From: a bacterium
GTDB taxonomy: Bacteria; Acidobacteriota; Polarisedimenticolia; Polarisedimenticolales; Polarisedimenticolaceae
Direction: 5' to 3'
Assembly (NCBI GenBank): GCA_024226515.1
Contig: JAAELQ010000008.1
Location: 97,246 to 161,245, forward strand
DNA: 64,000 nucleotides
Part shown: positions 9,028 through 16,265 of the stretch, piece by piece
Layout of the letters: each line of letters begins with the position of its first letter
Position numbering within the stretch: the stretch's first letter is position 1
Translations under genes and position numbers: made by a program
Notes under the pieces: model-generated
What the model was told of the DNA's origin: nothing
Database searches by the model: none
What the model saw: the letters and a program-made list of their open reading frames with translations, nothing else

Positions 9028-9171
9028 ATGGCGCCCAAGAGCACGTGCTGCGAGAAGTTCAAGACGAAGGCCAAGGCTTGCAAGCAGTGCCCCGTCATGG
9101 CCGTCCTGACCAAGAAGAACCGCCGCAAGAGGCTGAAGAAGATCAAGAAGAAGCTGGCCCAGGCCGCCTGA
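9028..9171 (+). CDS. 47-residue Cys/Lys-rich small protein
   Basis: An ATG-to-TGA frame too short for most gene finders. The product begins MAPKSTCCEKFKTKAKACKQ and ends in a strongly basic helix (KKNRRKRLKKIKKK) and AQAA. Cysteines are spaced CC-x9-C-x2-C, enough to ligand one zinc or Fe-S centre, and 19 of 47 residues are Lys or Arg. Codon use is like that of the neighbours (third-position G/C), supporting a real gene. It ends 10 bp before the GNAT gene, so both may be cotranscribed. I do not recognise the family; nucleic-acid or ribosome binding is only a guess from charge. Confidence 0.6.
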   Translation: MAPKSTCCEKFKTKAKACKQCPVMAVLTKKNRRKRLKKIKKKLAQAA

Positions 9172-9181
9172 GCCCGGCCCG

Positions 9182-10030
9182 ATGCATCCGGACTACACCG
9201 ACCCCGTACGGCGCGCCGCGCTCTACCGTCTGCTCGACATCACCTGGCCCGGGGTCGCGCGCAAGATCGAGACCGCCGCACGATACGGCTGGAACTGGGA
9301 CGAGCAGACCACACCTTTCGCCCGCTTCGACGGCGACCTGGCGCTGTCCCACGTCGGCGTCCTGGACCTCCCGCTGCTGCTCGACGGCGCGGAGCACCGC
9401 GTCGCCGGCGTGCACGCCGTGTGCACCGACCCCGGCCACCGTCGCCGCGGCCATTACCGCGCCGTGATGGAGCACGCGCTGGAGTTCATCGACGCTCGCT
9501 GGAAGATCGCAAAGCTGCACTGCTCGCGCCCCGAGCTGTACGAGCCGTTCGGGTTCCGCGTCGTGCCGCTGAATCGCTTCGAGCTGTTTCGCTCCGGCGC
9601 CGGTAACGGCACCGCGCGCAAGCTCGGCGAGGCCGACCTGAACTGGATCCGTGAACGACTGCAGACGCGGAGTCCGAGCTCCGTGCGCCACGCCGTGCTC
9701 GAGTCGGGCTGGTTGCTGGGCATCGACGAGGTGCTGTGGACCGGCGACCTCGACCACCTGTACGCGGTCGACGACGACACGCTGGTCGCGTGGGACGCCG
9801 CGGGCGGTACGCTCAACCTCTACGAGGTGGCGACGCGCGGCGAGCCGGACCTCGACACGCTGCTCGCGGCGTGCCCGTGGCCCTTCGAGCGCGTCGTGTT
9901 CTGGATCACCCCGGATCGATTCGCCCCCGAGGCGCGGCCGATCGACTGGCTCGCCGACGACATCCTGATGGTCCGCGGAGACTGGCCCGTCGAGGGCCCG
10001 TTCGCCATCTCGCCGCTGACCTCGCACTGA
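9182..10030 (+). CDS. GNAT-family N-acetyltransferase (Eis-like)
   Basis: 282 residues. The acetyl-CoA-binding signature of GNAT enzymes is present around residue 80: VHAVCTDPGHRRRGHYRAVM, matching the V-x-T-x-P-x-x-R-x-x-G-x pattern, followed by a helix and the strand IAKLHCSRPELYEPFGFR, typical of motif B. The second half is a degenerate fold, as in Eis/Acetyltransf_9 proteins, which end in a sterol-carrier-like domain. The acceptor substrate cannot be inferred. It lies just downstream of the small Cys/Lys gene. Confidence 0.82.
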   Translation: MHPDYTDPVRRAALYRLLDITWPGVARKIETAARYGWNWDEQTTPFARFDGDLALSHVGVLDLPLLLDGAEHRVAGVHAVCTDPGHRRRGHYRAVMEHALEFIDARWKIAKLHCSRPELYEPFGFRVVPLNRFELFRSGAGNGTARKLGEADLNWIRERLQTRSPSSVRHAVLESGWLLGIDEVLWTGDLDHLYAVDDDTLVAWDAAGGTLNLYEVATRGEPDLDTLLAACPWPFERVVFWITPDRFAPEARPIDWLADDILMVRGDWPVEGPFAISPLTSH

Positions 10031-10076
10031 CGCCGGTATAGGATCGACGTCACATTCGAGTTAGACTTCGGTTCGC

Positions 10077-11225
10077 ATGTCAAATCGTCGCGCACTACGG
10101 AGTCGCGCTTCGCATCCGATGCGGGCGTCCCTGAGGCTGGGCTTTGCTCTCCTCCTCCTCGCTTTGCCAACGGCGGCGGAGCAACGCCTTCCCGTACCGC
10201 TCGCCGACAATCCGAGACCGGTCTATCCGGAGATAGCCTTCGAGAAATCGATCGACGGCGGTGTCAAGTTCATCGCGGTCGTCGACGTCGAGGGTCGCGT
10301 CGAACGGTTAGACATCGTGGAAGTGCCGCACGACGGGGTGGGGTTCGAGGAGGCGGTTCGCGTTGCGGTCTCCGCCTGGCGGTTCGAACCCGCGTTGCGG
10401 GAAGGAGAGCCCGTAGCTGCTTCGTATCGCGGGATCATCAACTTCGTCGCGACCCACGCTGACCACGCGGGGCGCATGTACCCGGTGAGCAGCAGTGTTC
10501 TGTGGACGGAACTTCGAGCCGTCTTGCGCGAGCTCGGCCTATCGGCCCGAACGCGCGACAAGAAAAACGGCGTCCTCATCACGCGATCCAAGTCGATCGG
10601 CCGCAGGACACTTCCCGGTTTCCAGCCACCGGATGGAAGCCTCGTGCTTCTGGAAAGTGAGCTGCATGTGTTCGTTCCACCGTGGGCCGAGCCGGGCCGG
10701 TTGTATCTCGGTTCGATGAACGTGACCGAGAATCGCCAAAGTGGACGCGCCGGCAGAGGTTTCACCTATAACCTGGGCGCGGTGGAGAGCTGGCTGCTCG
10801 ACCGACTCGATCAACACCTTGGCGTTCGTGGCCGGCTCATCCCCAGAAACGCCCCGGCTCGGCTACGCCTCGCAAACGAGCTGCAGCCGGGCAGCGTGCC
10901 GGAAGCCTGCCTGCAGCGCGTCGGGACCGCGCAGACCGGGCCGGATCTGTCGCTGCCGGAGACGATCGAGTCCAGCCGCATCGATCCGCTCTACCCCGCA
11001 TCCGGCGCCGCGAGCAGGCAAACGGCACGCATCATCGTCGGGACGCAGATCCAAGAGGACGGTTGGGCCGGCCGACTGGAAGTCGTGAGGAGCGACAGTC
11101 GGAACCCGGAGTTCGGCGTATCGGCGATCCACACAGTCTCGTTCTGGCGGTACCGTCCGGCCGTCTCGAACGGATGTCCGGTTCCTGTCGATTTCACGGT
11201 CTTCGTGCAGTTCAAGATGCGTTAG
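10077..11225 (+). CDS. Exported protein with two TonB-C-like domains (copy A)
   Basis: 382 residues from 10077, or 368 if the second ATG at 10119 is used; the latter starts a clean signal peptide (MRASLRLGFALLLLALPTAA). The first TonB-C-like domain spans ~40-130 (PVYPEIAFEKSIDGGVKFIAVVD...VEVPHDGVGFEEAVRVAVSAWRFEPA). A middle segment of ~140 residues contains VFVPPWAEPGRLYLGSMN. A second TonB-C-like domain ends the protein (IDPLYPASGA...EDGWAGRLEVV...FWRYRPA). There is no N-terminal membrane anchor plus Pro-rich spacer of a true TonB, so it is probably a periplasmic protein rather than an energy transducer. A paralogue follows after 11 bp. Confidence 0.75.
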   Translation: MSNRRALRSRASHPMRASLRLGFALLLLALPTAAEQRLPVPLADNPRPVYPEIAFEKSIDGGVKFIAVVDVEGRVERLDIVEVPHDGVGFEEAVRVAVSAWRFEPALREGEPVAASYRGIINFVATHADHAGRMYPVSSSVLWTELRAVLRELGLSARTRDKKNGVLITRSKSIGRRTLPGFQPPDGSLVLLESELHVFVPPWAEPGRLYLGSMNVTENRQSGRAGRGFTYNLGAVESWLLDRLDQHLGVRGRLIPRNAPARLRLANELQPGSVPEACLQRVGTAQTGPDLSLPETIESSRIDPLYPASGAASRQTARIIVGTQIQEDGWAGRLEVVRSDSRNPEFGVSAIHTVSFWRYRPAVSNGCPVPVDFTVFVQFKMR

Positions 11226-11236
11226 GGCCCGGGCTG

Positions 11237-12424
11237 ATGGCACAACTCGCGCAAGTTTCCACTGTAGCCGTCCTACTCGCATTCGTCGGGGCGATCGCCG
11301 CCCAGCCCGGCGCGGTCGGGAAGAGGGCACACGACGCGCCGCTCGACGGCGCCGGCTCAGCGGCCGAGCAGTCGCCTCCGCAGCCGTTGCCCGACAACGC
11401 CGCCGCCGCCTACCCCGACCAGGCACTGGACCAATCGGTAGATGGAACCGTGGAGTTCGTCGCACTCGTCGATGCCGAGGGACGGGTCGAGCGCGTCGAC
11501 GTGGTCGACGTGCCGCGCGAGGGGATGGGTTTCGAAGAGGCCGTCCGTGCCGCCGTGTCCAAGTGGTCGTTCATACCGTCGGTGCGCGATGGTACGCCCG
11601 TGGCTGCAACGTACCGTGGGGCGATCGACTTCGTCACGACATATCCGTCGGAGTGGGGGCGCATGTATCCGCTGAGCACCGACGAACTGTGGAAGGAGTT
11701 CCGCACGGTCCTGCGCAAGTCCGGTTTCGTGGTTCGCAGGAAGGACCGCAAAAACGGCGTCGCGATCACGCATCTGAGGCGGATCGGCCATGAGACGATC
11801 CCCGGGCTCCGCCGGCCAGATGACGGGCGCCGAATCCTGGGAAGCCAGCTACACGCCTTCATTCCGCCGTGGGCCGAACCGGGGCGACTGTACCTCGGCT
11901 CGATGAACGAGACCGAGGACGCCGAACTCGGTCGTTCTTCGCGGGGCTACACGTACAACATGGGGGTACTGGAGGGCTGGTTGCTCGACCGTCTCGACGA
12001 GCACCTGGGAACTCGGGGCCGACCGATTCCGAAGAACGCCGAGCCGCGCTTACGACTGGCCAACGAGCTGCGCCCGGCGAGCGTGTCGCAGGGTTGTTTG
12101 GATGCCGGCGAACTTCTCCCGTACTGGTCGATCGATGCGAATCCGGAGGTCGTCGAATCGACGCGCATCAGTCCACTCTACCCACCGTTCTTGGTTGGGC
12201 AGGGCAAGACGGACTACGTCGCTGTGCGCGCCCTCGTGCAAGAAGACGGTTGGGCCGGCGACCTGGAGGTTGTGCACAGCACCGCTCCCGACTCGGAGTT
12301 CGAGGTGTCCGCGCTCCATACGGTGTCATTCTGGCGCTTCCGGCCGGCGAGGTCGGACGGCTGTCCGGTCTCGAGCCACGTGCCCGTCATCATCGAGTTC
12401 AAGAAGGGTGGGCGTGGTCCGTAA
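11237..12424 (+). CDS. Exported protein with two TonB-C-like domains (copy B)
   Basis: 395 residues, start at 11237 giving a hydrophobic N-terminus (MAQLAQVSTVAVLLAFVGAI) 11 bp after copy A stops. Same layout as copy A: TonB-C-like domain (AYPDQALDQSVDGTVEFVALVD...FEEAVRAAVSKWSF), the shared middle with PPWAEPGRLYLGSMNETE and EGWLLDRLDEHLGTRGRPIPKNA, and a second TonB-C-like domain (ISPLYPPFLVG...EDGWAGDLEVVHS...FWRFRPA). The colinear similarity over the full length shows a tandem gene duplication. Function unknown; the conserved middle segment is not one I can place in a family. Confidence 0.75.
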   Translation: MAQLAQVSTVAVLLAFVGAIAAQPGAVGKRAHDAPLDGAGSAAEQSPPQPLPDNAAAAYPDQALDQSVDGTVEFVALVDAEGRVERVDVVDVPREGMGFEEAVRAAVSKWSFIPSVRDGTPVAATYRGAIDFVTTYPSEWGRMYPLSTDELWKEFRTVLRKSGFVVRRKDRKNGVAITHLRRIGHETIPGLRRPDDGRRILGSQLHAFIPPWAEPGRLYLGSMNETEDAELGRSSRGYTYNMGVLEGWLLDRLDEHLGTRGRPIPKNAEPRLRLANELRPASVSQGCLDAGELLPYWSIDANPEVVESTRISPLYPPFLVGQGKTDYVAVRALVQEDGWAGDLEVVHSTAPDSEFEVSALHTVSFWRFRPARSDGCPVSSHVPVIIEFKKGGRGP

Positions 12425-12437
12425 CGCGCGCGGAACG

Positions 12438-12511
12438 TGGCTGAGGCGGGTGGACTCGAACCACCATGACCTGATTAACAGTCAGGCAGGTTGCCATTAC
12501 CTCACGCCTCA
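12438..12511 (-). tRNA. tRNA-Asn (GTT)
   Basis: On the minus strand the cloverleaf is complete: acceptor TGAGGCG/CGCCTCA, short D arm AGG/CCT, anticodon stem CCTGA/TCAGG with loop CTGTTAA (anticodon GTT), variable loop TCAT, T arm GGTGG-TTCGAGT-CCACC, discriminator G and an encoded CCA. A 10-bp inverted repeat (12432-12441 with 12531-12540) would pair the 5' leader with the 3' trailer of the precursor. It faces the preceding protein gene and is followed upstream by a toxin-antitoxin pair. Confidence 0.93.
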
Positions 12512-12627
12512 ACGTCTGTTCCCAACCTAGGCCACGTTCCCGTCCCGGGCAAGATCCATCGGGGACCGACGGAATTGTGAGTCGAGTGCTGCCACGCCGA
12601 CCGCAGCGGCCTTGACGACCCGATGTG

Positions 12628-12652
12628 AGTGATGTAACTTCATGACATCACT
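12628..12652. promoter_or_regulatory. Palindromic operator candidate for the RHH antitoxin
   Basis: AGTGATGT (12628-12635) and ACATCACT (12645-12652) are perfect inverted arms around a 9-bp spacer, ending 20 bp before the antitoxin ATG. Ribbon-helix-helix antitoxins normally bind such repeats and repress their own operon. The site also lies in the leader side of the divergently transcribed tRNA-Asn gene. Confidence 0.55.
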
Positions 12653-12672
12653 TGAGGGGTCCCAGGTCTCCC

Positions 12673-12981
12673 ATGGCGACGAAAATGCACCGCCTGCAGA
12701 TCTCCCTGCGTCACGAGCAGGCCCGCTTCCTGGAAGCCCGCGCACAACTGGACGGCGTCAGCATGGCCGAGGTCGTGCGCCGCCTGATCGACCGCGAGGT
12801 CGGTTCCGGGCTGTCCCCCGGGAACGCCGAGAGCCTGTGGGACATCGCCGGCATCGCCGAGGATCGCGCGCCGCTGATCGACGACGTGGCCGTCAGCGAG
12901 AACCCGGAGCTCTACTTGACCGGCGCCCCGACAGACTCGCGCCGAAAGAGCCGATCGACGCGGCGCAAGCGACGGCCGTGA
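12673..12981 (+). CDS. Ribbon-helix-helix antitoxin of a PIN toxin
   Basis: 102 residues. The N-terminal ~45 residues match a ribbon-helix-helix DNA-binding domain: a strand HRLQISLR followed by helices HEQARFLEARAQ and SMAEVVRRLIDREV. The C-terminal tail, which in this class wraps the toxin, ends in a basic cluster (RRKSRSTRRKRR). The start at 12673 was chosen because the domain begins right there. One base separates its stop from the toxin ATG, so the pair is translated from one message. Confidence 0.8.
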   Translation: MATKMHRLQISLRHEQARFLEARAQLDGVSMAEVVRRLIDREVGSGLSPGNAESLWDIAGIAEDRAPLIDDVAVSENPELYLTGAPTDSRRKSRSTRRKRRP

Positions 12982-12982
12982 C

Positions 12983-13402
12983 ATGGCGCAGCGCAGGGTC
13001 CTGATCGATACGGGGGCGATCTACGCCTTCGTCACGCGATCCGACAGGAACCACTCCGCCGCCCGGTCGTTCGTCGAGCGCTGGCTGAAGCGGCGGGGCG
13101 TATTCGTCCTGACGGACTCGGTGTTCGCCGAGACGATGACGCTGCTCAAGGTCCGCCTGGGTGCCCAGGTGGCGATCCGCGTCGGGCGCGAGCTGCGTGA
13201 CAACCCGGCCTATGCGTGGACCACGCTGGGCTCGGACGGTGAGCGGGAAGCGTGGGAGATCTTCCGCAAGTACGACGACAAGGACTGGTCGTACACCGAC
13301 TGCAGCCTGCTCGCGGTGTCACGTCGTTCGGGCGTCCGCGGCATCTTCGCGTTCGACCGTCACTTCTCTCAGATGGACGGAGTCGAGCGGCTTCCGGAGT
13401 GA
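12983..13402 (+). CDS. vapC: PIN-domain ribonuclease toxin (VapC-like)
   Basis: 139 residues with the four acidic PIN positions visible: Asp in VLIDTGAIYAFV, Glu in VFAETMTLL, Asp in YTDCSLLA and Asp in FAFDRHF. These bind the metal for RNA cleavage; VapC-type toxins usually cut tRNA or rRNA when the antitoxin is lost. It follows the RHH antitoxin by one base. Location beside a tRNA gene and absence of links to the next operon suggest an independently acquired module. All catalytic residues are intact, so the toxin is probably active. Confidence 0.88.
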   Translation: MAQRRVLIDTGAIYAFVTRSDRNHSAARSFVERWLKRRGVFVLTDSVFAETMTLLKVRLGAQVAIRVGRELRDNPAYAWTTLGSDGEREAWEIFRKYDDKDWSYTDCSLLAVSRRSGVRGIFAFDRHFSQMDGVERLPE

Positions 13403-13481
13403 CGCCCCCGGCCTCGGCCGTTGCTCGAGTCGGCAGACCGGCGAGGCGTGTATTCCGGACTTCCCCATGCCTGGCCGGGTC

Positions 13482-13511
13482 TTGTCAATCAGCTAAAAAC
13501 TGGCGGATAAT
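13482..13511 (+). promoter_or_regulatory. Sigma70-type promoter of the M1 peptidase operon
   Basis: TTGTCA (13482-13487) and GATAAT (13506-13511) are 18 bp apart, with an A-rich spacer that stands out from the GC-rich surroundings. Each box has one mismatch to consensus. The expected start site is near 13518, leaving a ~70-nt leader before the ATG at 13591. Confidence 0.65.
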
Positions 13512-13590
13512 CGACCTTATTCGGCGCGGCGATGCCATCGAGGCGCGTCCTCGATCGGTACGCCCCGGGACCGAGGTCGAGGAGGGGCAT

Positions 13591-16254
13591 ATGCGGGAGC
13601 GAGAGGTCCAGGCGTCACGTGTGTCGTGCCGCATCGTTCGGTCGGTCGTCGCGGTCGGGTTTCTGCTGGGACTCGGAGGGGTTCTTGCCGCACCGGTCGA
13701 CCTCGCGCTCGAGGAGGCGTTCGAAGGGCTGCTCTCGGACGAGGCGGGCCGACTGGAAGCCAACCAGCGCCTGGTTCCGGGCAAGAGCTACACGGAGGTC
13801 GACGGCGGGTACGAGGTGCTGGTCGTGCTAGACACGGCCGGAGACCGCTCGCTGAAGACCGAGCGCTTTCGCTACCGGTTTCAACCGGCCGGCAAGAAGT
13901 GGGAGATCGGCGAGAGGACGCTCGAGGAGACCTCGGAGCGTCTGGTCCGCGAGCCGGTCGAGGCGGACGCTGTGTACCGCTTCGACGCGTTCGGGCTCGA
14001 TCGCGAGGGGTTGAAGATCACGGCCACGAACGGCGTGGCCTGGCTGTTCTCCGTAGGGGACGAGCCGGCCACGATTCTCGTCTCCGCCTCCGACCTGGCC
14101 TACCACTACGCGCCTCCGGGTCGCGCGGACTCCGCCTCCGCGGCGTACGGCGCGCTGAAACGGGGGGCCCCCGAGAAGTTCGAGTTCGCTCCGAAGGCGG
14201 TCGAGATCTCGTGCGATCCCGCATCCTGTCGGAAGGTCGTCGAGGGGATCGCCGGGCTGACCGAGATCGAAGCCGGGTCGGCGGCGCCGTCCGACGGGTA
14301 CGACCGCCGGGTGAGTCGGGTGAAGCAGGCGCGGCAGAGCGACGCGTTCGCCGGTTTTCGCTTGCCGCGTCGCAGCGTCGACCGTTGGCTGCGCGTGGCG
14401 CTGAGCTCGAAGGACGACGAACGCTGGATCGCCCTCGAACACGACGGCGCCGCGGGGCACGAGGTGCGCTTCTCCGTCGGCGGGTACGACAACGCGCTCT
14501 ACGGCTATCCCTCGGCCTCGACGCGTGAGACCGTCGACCCGCTGACGGTCGAGCGACGCGATGACGAGGAAGGGAAGCTGTTCCAGATCACCGATCTCAC
14601 CGGGACGGTCGAGATCGGCCTCGTCGAGCCGGAGCTGTTGCACGCCGACGTGACGTTCACGATGCAGGCCAAGCGCGACCTGGACGCGATCCCGTTCTCG
14701 CTGATCGCGACGGTGATCGGAATGGCGCCCGACAAGCGAGCCACGCTGTACGTCAGCGAGATCGAGGACGGGCAGGGGCGCAGGTTGAGCTGGGTGCGAA
14801 GCGATCTGTCGCGGGGCATCGTTCTCCTGCCCGAGACGATCCGTGCGGGTTCCGAGTTGAGCCTGCGCATGGAGTTCCAGACACGTGGCAGCGTGATCAA
14901 GTTCAACCCGTCGTACTCGTACGTCTCGCGCTCCGGCTGGCTGCCCTTCGTCCGCTATAGCGACAAGATCGACGGCTTCGACCTGACGGTGAAGGTCCCG
15001 CAGCGCTACACGACGATCGGTGTGGGCACGAAGGTCTCGGAGAGCCGCGAGGGCAAGGCGAGCGTCACGCGCTGGAAGGCTCAGAGCCCCGTGCATTTCC
15101 CCACGATCATCTTCGGCGTGTACCAGGACGACACGCCGGGCGGCGAGGCGAGGAAATCGGACGGCAGCGAGATCCCGGTCACGGTGTATGTCGACAAGAC
15201 GGCGATGGGGGACTGGCAGGTCAGGCCCGGGCAGTTGCGGCCGCTGGGCGACATCGCCGTCAACGCACTCAACATCTACCAGCAGCTCTTCGGCACCGAC
15301 TATCCCTACGGTAAGCTCGACCTCGTCAACGACCCGCTGGAAATGCTGGGCGCGCAGGCGCCCGCCTCGGTCGTCTATCTGGGCAGCGCGCTGTTCCGCT
15401 CGCAGTCGGCTCTTTCGCACGCGCTGACGCGCGATACGACGACGCTCGTCGAGGAGGTCGTCGCGCATGAGGTGGCGCACCAGTGGTGGGGCTCGCTCGT
15501 CAGCTCCGCGAATCAACGCAACTACTGGTTCGTCGAGTCGCTGGCCGAGTACTCGTCTGCGTTGTTCATGGAGATCATGGCCAGCGAGGGCTACCAGAAG
15601 CCGGAGAAGGGGCGCAAAGCCTACCAATCGATGGTCAAGCGTTGGCACACCGAGCTCATGCGTAGCCCGTTGCTGTGTAGCGTCCAGGATTCCAGCACCC
15701 TGTGGTCGAACGACGGTTACGTCGCGGCGGTCTATTCGAAAGGACCGTACGTGTTCCACATGCTGCGGCAGATTTTCGGCGACGCGAAGTTCTTCGCCTT
15801 CCTCAAGCAACTGTCCCAGGAGACGAGCGGCAAGGAAATCGTGACCCGCGACATTCAGACCATTGCCGAGCGCGCCTTCGGCGGGACGGGCCAGGACGGG
15901 CAGCCCTACAGCGTCGATCTCGACTGGTTCTTCAGTCAGTGGGTTCGCGGCGTTGGAATGCCCGAACTCCGAGTCGAGGTCTCGCACCATCAGACAGAGG
16001 ACGGGAAGTACGCCGTCGAGGGTAAGGTGCGTCAACGCGTCTTCGCCGGAAAGCACGACGTGCTGCTCGAGGGCGTGTACTACCGCGGAGTTGTTCCGGT
16101 CACCGTCCTCGGTAAGGACAAGCAGGAGTACTCCGCCCGCGTCGTGGTGGAGGGGCCGGAGACGCCGTTCGCCTTCAAGGTGCCGGTCAAGCCGCTGGAC
16201 GTGACCGTCAACAAGTACGGCGAGACCCTGTCGCGGCCGATACCGGTCAACTAG
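13591..16254 (+). CDS. Exported M1-family zinc metallopeptidase (aminopeptidase-like)
   Basis: 887 residues. The start at 13591 has GAGGAGG upstream and gives a signal peptide (VVAVGFLLGLGGVLAAP). The gluzincin motif is complete: His626-Glu627 and His630 in HEVAHQWW, third ligand Glu649 in WFVESLAEY. The usual N-exopeptidase GxMEN motif is not evident; the equivalent region reads DPLEMLGAQAPASVVY, so exopeptidase specificity is uncertain. The N-terminal ~350 residues are unlike standard M1 domains and may bind substrate. It leads an operon with two DUF3857 proteins (gap 11 bp), suggesting joint action on periplasmic peptides or crosslinked proteins. Confidence 0.88.
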   Translation: MREREVQASRVSCRIVRSVVAVGFLLGLGGVLAAPVDLALEEAFEGLLSDEAGRLEANQRLVPGKSYTEVDGGYEVLVVLDTAGDRSLKTERFRYRFQPAGKKWEIGERTLEETSERLVREPVEADAVYRFDAFGLDREGLKITATNGVAWLFSVGDEPATILVSASDLAYHYAPPGRADSASAAYGALKRGAPEKFEFAPKAVEISCDPASCRKVVEGIAGLTEIEAGSAAPSDGYDRRVSRVKQARQSDAFAGFRLPRRSVDRWLRVALSSKDDERWIALEHDGAAGHEVRFSVGGYDNALYGYPSASTRETVDPLTVERRDDEEGKLFQITDLTGTVEIGLVEPELLHADVTFTMQAKRDLDAIPFSLIATVIGMAPDKRATLYVSEIEDGQGRRLSWVRSDLSRGIVLLPETIRAGSELSLRMEFQTRGSVIKFNPSYSYVSRSGWLPFVRYSDKIDGFDLTVKVPQRYTTIGVGTKVSESREGKASVTRWKAQSPVHFPTIIFGVYQDDTPGGEARKSDGSEIPVTVYVDKTAMGDWQVRPGQLRPLGDIAVNALNIYQQLFGTDYPYGKLDLVNDPLEMLGAQAPASVVYLGSALFRSQSALSHALTRDTTTLVEEVVAHEVAHQWWGSLVSSANQRNYWFVESLAEYSSALFMEIMASEGYQKPEKGRKAYQSMVKRWHTELMRSPLLCSVQDSSTLWSNDGYVAAVYSKGPYVFHMLRQIFGDAKFFAFLKQLSQETSGKEIVTRDIQTIAERAFGGTGQDGQPYSVDLDWFFSQWVRGVGMPELRVEVSHHQTEDGKYAVEGKVRQRVFAGKHDVLLEGVYYRGVVPVTVLGKDKQEYSARVVVEGPETPFAFKVPVKPLDVTVNKYGETLSRPIPVN

Positions 16255-16265
16255 GAGCCTGTCCG

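Noticed and set aside
12102..12530. A 142-residue plus-strand frame ending in RVDSNHHDLINSQ
   Set aside because: Its tail is reverse-translated tRNA-Asn and its body is out of frame with the TonB-C gene.
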